NCBI RefSeq assembly: GCF_003255815.1
Contig: NC_037680.1
Span: 19,008,543-19,072,542 of the forward strand
Direction: 5' to 3'
Source: Theropithecus gelada
Lineage: Eukaryota; Chordata; Mammalia; Primates; Cercopithecidae
DNA length: 64,000 nucleotides
Shown here: positions 57,802-64,000 of the stretch, in pieces
Layout of the letters: the number at the start of each line of letters is the position of its first letter
How positions within the stretch are numbered: the first letter of the stretch is position 1
Program-made: the position numbers and the translations under genes
Notes under the pieces: model-generated
What the model saw: only the letters and a program-made list of their open reading frames with translations
Databases searched by the model: none
What the model was told of the DNA's origin: nothing

Positions 57802-58192
57802 GACTTTCCTTCCTTCCTTCCTTCCTTCCTTCCTTCCTTCCTTCCTTCCTTCCTTCCTTCCTTCTTTCCTTCCTTCCTTCCTTCCTTCCTCCCTCCCTCC
57901 CTCCCTCCCTCTCTCTTTCTCTTTCTTTCTTTCCTTCCTTCTTTTCTTCTTCCTTCTCTCCTTCCTTCCTTCCTTCCTTCCTTCCTTCCTTCCTTCCTTC
58001 CTTCCTTCCTTCCTTCTTTCCTTCCTTCCTTCCTTCCTTCCTCCCTCCCTCCCTCCCTCCCTCTCTCTTTCTCTTTCTTTCTTTCCTTCCTTCTTTTCTT
58101 CTTCCTTCTCTCCTTCCTTCCTTCCTTCCTTCCTTCCTTCCTTCCTTCCTTCCTTCCTTCCTTCCTTCCTTCCTTCTTTCCCTCTTTCCCTT
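57802..58192. repeat. CCTT/CCCT/CTTT polypyrimidine tract with a 152-bp internal duplication
   Basis: About 390 bp of almost pure pyrimidine on the plus strand. A compound block of CTTCTTTCC, then CCTT units, CCCT units, 'ctctctttctctttctttct' and 'cttcttccttctctccttcc' occurs twice, with the marker 'ttcttt' at 57862 and again at 58014, 152 bp apart. The target duplication of the AluY lies between the Alu and this tract, so the tract predates the Alu insertion and is not its tail. Confidence 0.97.
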
Positions 58193-59497
58193 TGGTTATA
58201 CAATGATACTATATCCAGGAGAAGGAATTCAACCTCACTAGAAAGAAAACCAAATTCTACAATCTCCTTCACTTACTTCCCTACCAATATGTCTATTGGA
58301 TTTTAAAATAAAGCTCAAAAGTTTGGTTTTGGTGGAGAAGGAGGTGAAAACATGTCTCTTCTTGGTCACCAAGCAAACTGTGTTATTTGCTTCCCCCCCC
58401 CCAAAGTTAATCAGAACCAGCAATATTACTACTTGATATCTTTGAAGACTCCCACCATGTCGTGTCTAATTTCCATCTTTGGATGTTCATGTCCCCCTAC
58501 CTCAAAAGACAGTGCTCTGGTCTAAAAGACTGTCCCCCAGTACTTTAGCTGAATAGCACTTTCTTCACATTCAAGGAGCTGCCTAGTAGGATTTCTAGAT
58601 TTTCTCTGTCTCAAGAAGAGACAGAGAAAATTTCCCAGCCCTCTTTCAGTCTCTCAGATATCTTTCAACTAGTGAGGATTAAAAGCAAGGAGGAGAAGGG
58701 CTCCTCTTCACAACATTTCTTCTCCTCATAGCTCACCTCCTCTTTTTACTGCTGAATCTTATACTCACATATGCATTTCTATAATTCTGAGCTTCATGGT
58801 TCTTAGGAGACAGGTGTTTTCCCTCCTTCATTCATATTCCTGATGTCTTGTCCTTTACTTTTCCCTTTATATGACAATCAGTGCCGGCCCCCATACTCCA
58901 AATCAACTGAATTTCTGAACAGCACAGAGAAGGGATTATATCTTAAACTCCAAATTCTCTCTGTTGCTCTTCTCAACCTTCACCCACTGATAAAGACACA
59001 TTACTCCACAAACACACATTCTGCATATGGGAAGAAATGAGGCCTCAATCTTACCCTTTTTCAGAACAATGACAAACTTAGACATACATATTTGATTGCA
59101 CTCATAAATAAGTGAAAAACAAATGCTTTAAGATAGCAATATATGAGGTCTTTATATATTTTTTTGTGTAGATTTTAATTGCTAGATTAATTTAGGAAGC
59201 AGACACTGAGGAAAGTTTCCAAAAGGTAGTAATTGTGAAGAAATATTTTAATATGAGATATATATATATATATAAAATGTTTAATATAAGAGATATATAT
59301 ATTATGTTAGGTTGAAGTGTTGAAAAAAGTAGGTTTTAATGAAGTCAATAACTTCACTGATATGTTTAGTCAATGTATTTTTGTATTTTTATTTACTAAG
59401 GAGTATGGTCAAATTATCTTTGTTGTTCTTCAGTTAAAATTGTTTCCATATATTGTCTACATTCTTGTAAATAATGTAGCCATTGCTTAGGTTAAAA
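58193..59497. other. Unannotated sequence with a perfect hairpin
   Basis: No gene recognised. A 14-bp perfect inverted repeat lies at 58599-58631, a C10 run lies near 58393-58402, and a TA-rich tract at 59257-59274. Confidence 0.55.
58599..58631. repeat. Perfect 14-bp inverted repeat, 5-nt loop
   Basis: 'attttctctgtctc' and its exact reverse complement flank the loop aagaa. I see no T-tract or promoter elements that would make it a terminator or a small RNA gene. Confidence 0.9.
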
Positions 59498-59638
59498 AAG
59501 CCACTTAGCGAGCTATACCTGATGTAAATGACGAGTTGATGGGTGCTGACAAGTTGATGGTTGCAGCACACCAACATGGCACAAGTATACATATGTAACA
59601 AACCTGCACGTTATGCACATGTACCCTAGAACTCAAAG

Positions 59639-59670
<32 letters not shown>

Positions 59671-59679
59671 GCCACTTAG
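59498..59679 (+). mobile_element. L1PA 3' end, 5'-truncated, with AAT tail and target duplication
   Basis: Body 59509-59640 covers only the L1PA 3' UTR end: 'gcacaccaacatggcacaag', 'catatgtaacaaacctgcac', 'gcacatgtaccctagaactc'. The tail is (ATA)n to 59668. The 11-mer aagccacttag occurs at 59498-59508 and 59669-59679. A short internal duplication ('gagttgatggg', 'caagttgatgg') sits near its 5' end. Confidence 0.95.
59640..59668. repeat. (ATA)n microsatellite in an L1 tail
   Basis: About nine ATA units between the L1 body and the right target duplication. Confidence 0.96.
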
Positions 59680-61082
59680 GAGGTGTTTTATTTTGGAAAG
59701 TGAATTTCGTCCTTGTGAACCTCAGTTTCCTCGTTGTGGGAATTGAGTATGAAAATAAATATTAAATTTTCTTGTCAACCCTTGAGTGATGGAAAAATAC
59801 AATCAATGAGGCAGATAACAGCAAATAAAAACCATCACTGTCTGGGTTATCATTTCTCAGCCAGCGGACTTCAGAATTATTTCAGAGAATTTATACTATT
59901 GAGGTTGGAAAAAACTCAAATTTAATTCCCTTTTCATATTAACAAGCACTGTAATTATGTTAAAGGTTTTGTGTTTAAACATAATTCAGAACTTGCGAGT
60001 GCTTATACAGTAAGCACGCGTAGCATTATTGGACAGCATGTGAGCATGTTCATATTTAAATTGCTTAATCAATTGATCATCCAGTTGACTATACCACTGT
60101 TATAATTTTCAACCACCGAGTTTTAAATTGCTTTTCACCCAGTTGTGTATTGTTCCTGTTTCTACAAATAGACTGATAGTTAATAATAGAATATGTAAGT
60201 AATATTGATAATGAAATAGAATATGTACCATGTGTGTCATAAACCATGCAAAAATGGGCAAATTATTATTTTTACAATGTTAAAGAGAGTGAATAACATC
60301 ACACAATACTCTAAAAGGGTTGGCAAATACTCTTTAGGTAGAAAAAATAATGTAAAGTTCTTCTTTTAGAAGAGAAATGGAGGAGCTCAGATCCTAACCA
60401 GTGTGCTTCTCATTGTTTCAATGGCTGTTGCCTGAGAGCCCATACAAATACATTGAAAGCCAACATATCAGATACTTCTTTTCCTAATAATCCCAAATAT
60501 GAAAGGTAATTTTGGTTATAAAGAACTATACCTCAGTGGTTGACAGAGTATTTCATTTGGATATATTCATGCTGCCTACTCATTGAACATTAGACATTCT
60601 TCAATAAAAATTATTTTCTAAAGTGTTGTTTTACCAGTTGCCAAATAAACTGAAGCTCTTATATTCAGTCATCACAGAATCAAATGATGGCATCATAACG
60701 CACCTACTCTAACAATTTAATTTTGGTGTTCAATGATCAGAACTAGCTTATAAGAGGAAATACATTTGAGACTCCTTTAAAAGGAAACTTAGGTTTGATA
60801 TCTATTTTAAATAGGTATGTCTTCCTCAAGTATATTTAAGGTACTTTTCTGACAAATCAAAACAGATATTTGAGACCATCTGTTTTCTAACACTTTTGTA
60901 CTAAGTAATAGTAACTTTATTCAAGAACAGTAAAGAATAAAATAACATCTCAAATGGCACTGAAGACAAAAGTAACAAAACAGTAGTTAAGACTAAATAA
61001 AATCTCTTAATCAAGCTGCATCTATTTATTCCAGTGCCTCTTCTTACTATTATATGTCCACAGACAAGGAATTTACTATTAT
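59680..61082. other. Unannotated AT-rich sequence
   Basis: No recognisable gene or repeat. Confidence 0.6.
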
Positions 61083-61225
61083 CAAGGTCTACTCTCTCAT
61101 CTTCAAAATGATGAATGTAACACGATGTACTTTATTGTGTTGTGAAAATTAAAGGGAGAATTCATGCAAATAGCACAATACCTGGAACACAGGAAGTTGT
61201 CAGTAAATATTTTAGCTCTTGTTAT
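61083..61225 (-). mobile_element. MIR SINE fragment, antisense
   Basis: 'ctcatcttcaaaatgatgaa' and 'caaatagcacaatacctgga' followed by 'agtaaatattttagctcttg' match the complement of a MIR. Confidence 0.75.
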
Positions 61226-62673
61226 TAAGATCAGTGGGTGGTGGGTGACAAGATACATGCTTAAAAAACAATTATGGGTAAGTAAATCAGTATCTCCTAT
61301 GCTTACAAGAATGTGCCTCAAGTGCAAAGGGTGAGTTTTTGTTAGTCAACACTTTTTTACCAGGTTTATCATCTATAAGCCTTCTGTATGAAAATACAAT
61401 ATTCATAATTTTATAGAGAAAGCAAAATAGCATAATTAAGGAAATAATTCACATTTGTCTTAAAACAAATCTCATTTTTAGTGCTATAAAATTCTTTTAC
61501 AAATAGCATGAGCTCAAATAATAAATTTATCAAACCAACTGGCTCCACACAAGCTGAGCTAATGAGGGTCATTTGGGTCAAATCCTCAAATTACAAATAA
61601 ATGTTATCGTTTATCAACTAAACACTTTTCTCAATAAATCTTTGCACTGCTTTTCTTACCTCTCAGCCACGTCGTTTGAAATCCCTTCTGATTTAGCAAA
61701 ACAACTTTACCTGTGTCTGACCTCTCATCCAGTAGAAACTTTTACATTCAAATAGGAGCACATTCAAATAGTGTATAATGCAAAATGTAATTTGGAGGTA
61801 GATCACACTTCACTTGCACTAATACAGTCATTTTTCATCTCCCCCAAATAGATTTACTCCAGGAAAAGTGTTCATGTGTGGAGAAACTCCCAATGCACCT
61901 ACACAAAAAAAGCATCTATCTACGTTCCATTGACAAAGACCACCCTTAGTGTGGACAGCAAGTTTTCTTATCTATTTGATTCATGGAATGTTTATGTGGA
62001 TAATTCCCTTGAAATCCAGCTTGATTTATGAACAATCTTCTCTGCTCTATTGAACCATTAAATCCAGAGTATTAGTGCATTTGGAATACACAGAGATGAT
62101 AATGACATTTGAAGAAGAGTCCAGCAAAACTTATTTCCATGAGGACTTTTTCAGAGGGATGAAGTAACATTAGCTATACAGGTTAGCATTATAAGATTTA
62201 CCAAATGTAGATGAGAATAATGACAACTCTGTGGTCCTAAGGGTAAACATTGCTCTGGAATATGCATTTCACACTATATGAAAGGAATTAGGATCGATAT
62301 AAGCTCGCTTATCTTTGTCTTATTCCTCCCCATGTTGTTTTTGTCTAGATTGTCTCAGCCACTTGTTTTATTTTACTGCAATTTGTATTTCATCTTATTA
62401 TAAACCTACATTCATTCAGAAACAGGTCAAGAAACATGTCAGTCTATGTAAGTGAATAACTAATATTAATAACGAAATAATAAATAGTGCCAAATGAATA
62501 TATGAATAGAAGAATAAATGAAAATAAAATGTATTACTTCGTCGATGGATGTCCTAGTAGATGGGGAAAGGGTGAGAGGATTTGAGCTTCAATAAGAAAA
62601 ATGGTGCAAAATAAGGCAGAAGGAAATGCCCAAAACAAATCAACATCTTCACAATTTTTCCAAGGGCCTGTCA
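61226..62673. other. Unannotated AT-rich sequence
   Basis: No recognisable gene or repeat. Confidence 0.6.
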
Positions 62674-62715
62674 TATCTATATCTATATCTATATCTATAT
62701 CTATATCTATATCTA

Positions 62716-62748
<33 letters not shown>
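62674..62748. repeat. (TATATC)n(TATC)n compound microsatellite
   Basis: About eight or nine hexamer TATATC units pass without interruption into about seven tetramer TATC units, then a short GA run (62749-62759). No Alu or L1 lies next to it, unlike the other arrays in the window. Confidence 0.96.
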
Positions 62749-62749
<1 letters not shown>

Positions 62750-62759
62750 GAGAGAGAGA

Positions 62760-64000
62760 GTTTTCTTTTTTTAACTATTTGTGGCCCCTTTCTTATATCT
62801 CATTTCTCTCTTTTGTAAGGCTTCTGTGGTAATTGGTAGCACGTTCAGATATAAATCCATCACAGGAATGTGATGAAATTAGCCATTCAGGCCTCTGATG
62901 TTAAGACATTCAAAGAAATCGATAGAGTATCCAACCAGTGAGAAATTAAAGAAGAAGAGAGACAGAAGGAGAGAGAAACTAGCTGTAAAGTTGGGATGAC
63001 TGGGGGGTACTGAAGAAAACCAATTATTCATTGAAGGTGCCAGAAGGAAAATTGATGACATGAATCCATAGCTTCTCACCATAAAGGTGAATAATGACAC
63101 AGACACTTAGATTGGGGAATGAGAAGAAAAGGGTGCATGCAAGGTTCTTCTATTTATATCTGATTGAGATATGAAAAGAAAATGAGAGACTGGATTACTA
63201 AAGAAAAATTCCAGACAGTTAAGCAATTTTAGGAATGATTCATTTTAAGATATGACCATCAATTTTTTATAAGGGTTAATAAATAGATTTATAAGCAAGA
63301 GGTACATGGAATCTAGAAATACATAAATCCTCTTCAAATTATTTACAGCTCTGACAAGTCATAACACATGAACTACTGCCGAAAACACCATTTACTTGAC
63401 TTTAAAATTTGCACCATAAACTATAAATGGACCAGTTATGGAGCATCAGCCATTTATAATGTGCCATGCAATATTTAACATCAACTAAATGTGTTTTCAC
63501 TAGCTGCTGACCACTTGGATTAATTTAATAAGAATTCTTAGTGCCTAATGATTTATTTGTGAGTAAATGATCATAACTATTTAATGGCCTTAATATTAAA
63601 GATGTAATTCTGAAATAGAATATCATAACTTGGATTTAATACATCCAGTTAAATAACAAGCCTCGAAATTTTTTAAAAATAATAAAAACAGTGGCCAGAA
63701 AAAGAAATTAAAGCACCTGCTAGTCATATGTCCCCATAGGTTTCCAGCTGCATATTGGCTTTATTTCTTTTTTTCCTTTCATTTAGGTCACCCATTAATT
63801 TTCTTTCTTCATTTGCACACCCTCTTCTATTTTCTGTACTATCTTTTGTTCTAATCCTCTAGTAATTCACCAGTGAGCTCTCAGCTTCCAAAGGACACTC
63901 TATTTCTATTAAGCATGGCAGTCAACAAGTAGAAATCGTCCTTGGTTGTCCTGCTTTCTGGGTGAACACCAGAGTCCCCTTTGCATCACCTCAAAGACTG
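62760..64000. other. Unannotated sequence at the window end
   Basis: No recognisable gene or repeat. Confidence 0.6.

Noticed and set aside
57506..58306. 266-codon frame on the plus strand, the longest in the window
   Set aside because: The first part is antisense AluY and the rest is translated CCTT microsatellite (Leu-Pro-Ser-Phe repeats). Not a gene.
62674..62748. Regularly spaced repeats that could suggest a CRISPR array
   Set aside because: Units are 4-6 bp with no spacers; a microsatellite in a primate genome.

Overview
This is a mammalian nuclear (primate) intergenic or intronic stretch with no protein-coding gene that I can support. It is AT-rich and has no CpG island that I can see. 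Nearly every recognisable feature is a transposable element or a simple repeat. The young AluY copies at 35735, 42790 and 57528 share 'gatccggccactgc' (or its complement) where human AluY normally reads 'gatcgcgccactgc'. That variant is typical of Old World monkey AluY (AluYRa-like), so I infer a cercopithecid such as macaque, baboon or a relative.

Layout. 1-12.5 kb: an old L1M piece, a THE1 solo LTR, MLT1-type LTRs, four Alus, and a large GGAA/GAAA purine tract. 12.5-25 kb: an old L1 3' end, an Alu with a CTTT tail, several MIRs, a perfect 52-bp tandem duplication, and an MSTA MaLR element whose internal region and 3' LTR survive without a 5' LTR. 25-30.9 kb: a half-length Alu, a full Alu with a TATC tail, and two unrecognised protein-like fragments. 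30.9-39.2 kb: a long sense L1 (5' UTR, ORF1, ORF2, 3' UTR; middle of ORF2 deleted) that carries a young Alu and three microsatellites grown inside the ORF2 sequence, followed by two older, rearranged L1M fragments, one split by an MST LTR. 39-44.9 kb: an AluJ, a MIR, an old antisense L1M with a nested Tigger1 DNA transposon, a young AluY, a 7SL RNA pseudogene without a poly(A) tail, and a Tigger-like MITE. 44.95-52.8 kb: an essentially full-length antisense L1 (about 7.1 kb without its insertions), split by an MST LTR with a 5-bp target duplication and by an AluJ. Its 5' UTR is built of about six tandem units of roughly 275 bp. 53-64 kb: AluS, MLT1, a long L2 fragment, a young AluY beside a 390-bp polypyrimidine tract with an internal 152-bp duplication, a short L1PA 3' end, and AT-type microsatellites.

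There is no gene system here to describe as working together. The long open frames in the window come from antisense Alu sequence, decayed L1 ORFs or translated microsatellites. The most interesting points are structural: the tailless 7SL copy, the monomeric L1 5' UTR, microsatellites seeded from retroposon tails or from inside L1 ORF2, the 5'-LTR-less MaLR, and two possible unrecognised retrocopies. I saw no new defence, mobile or regulatory system, and I do not claim one.
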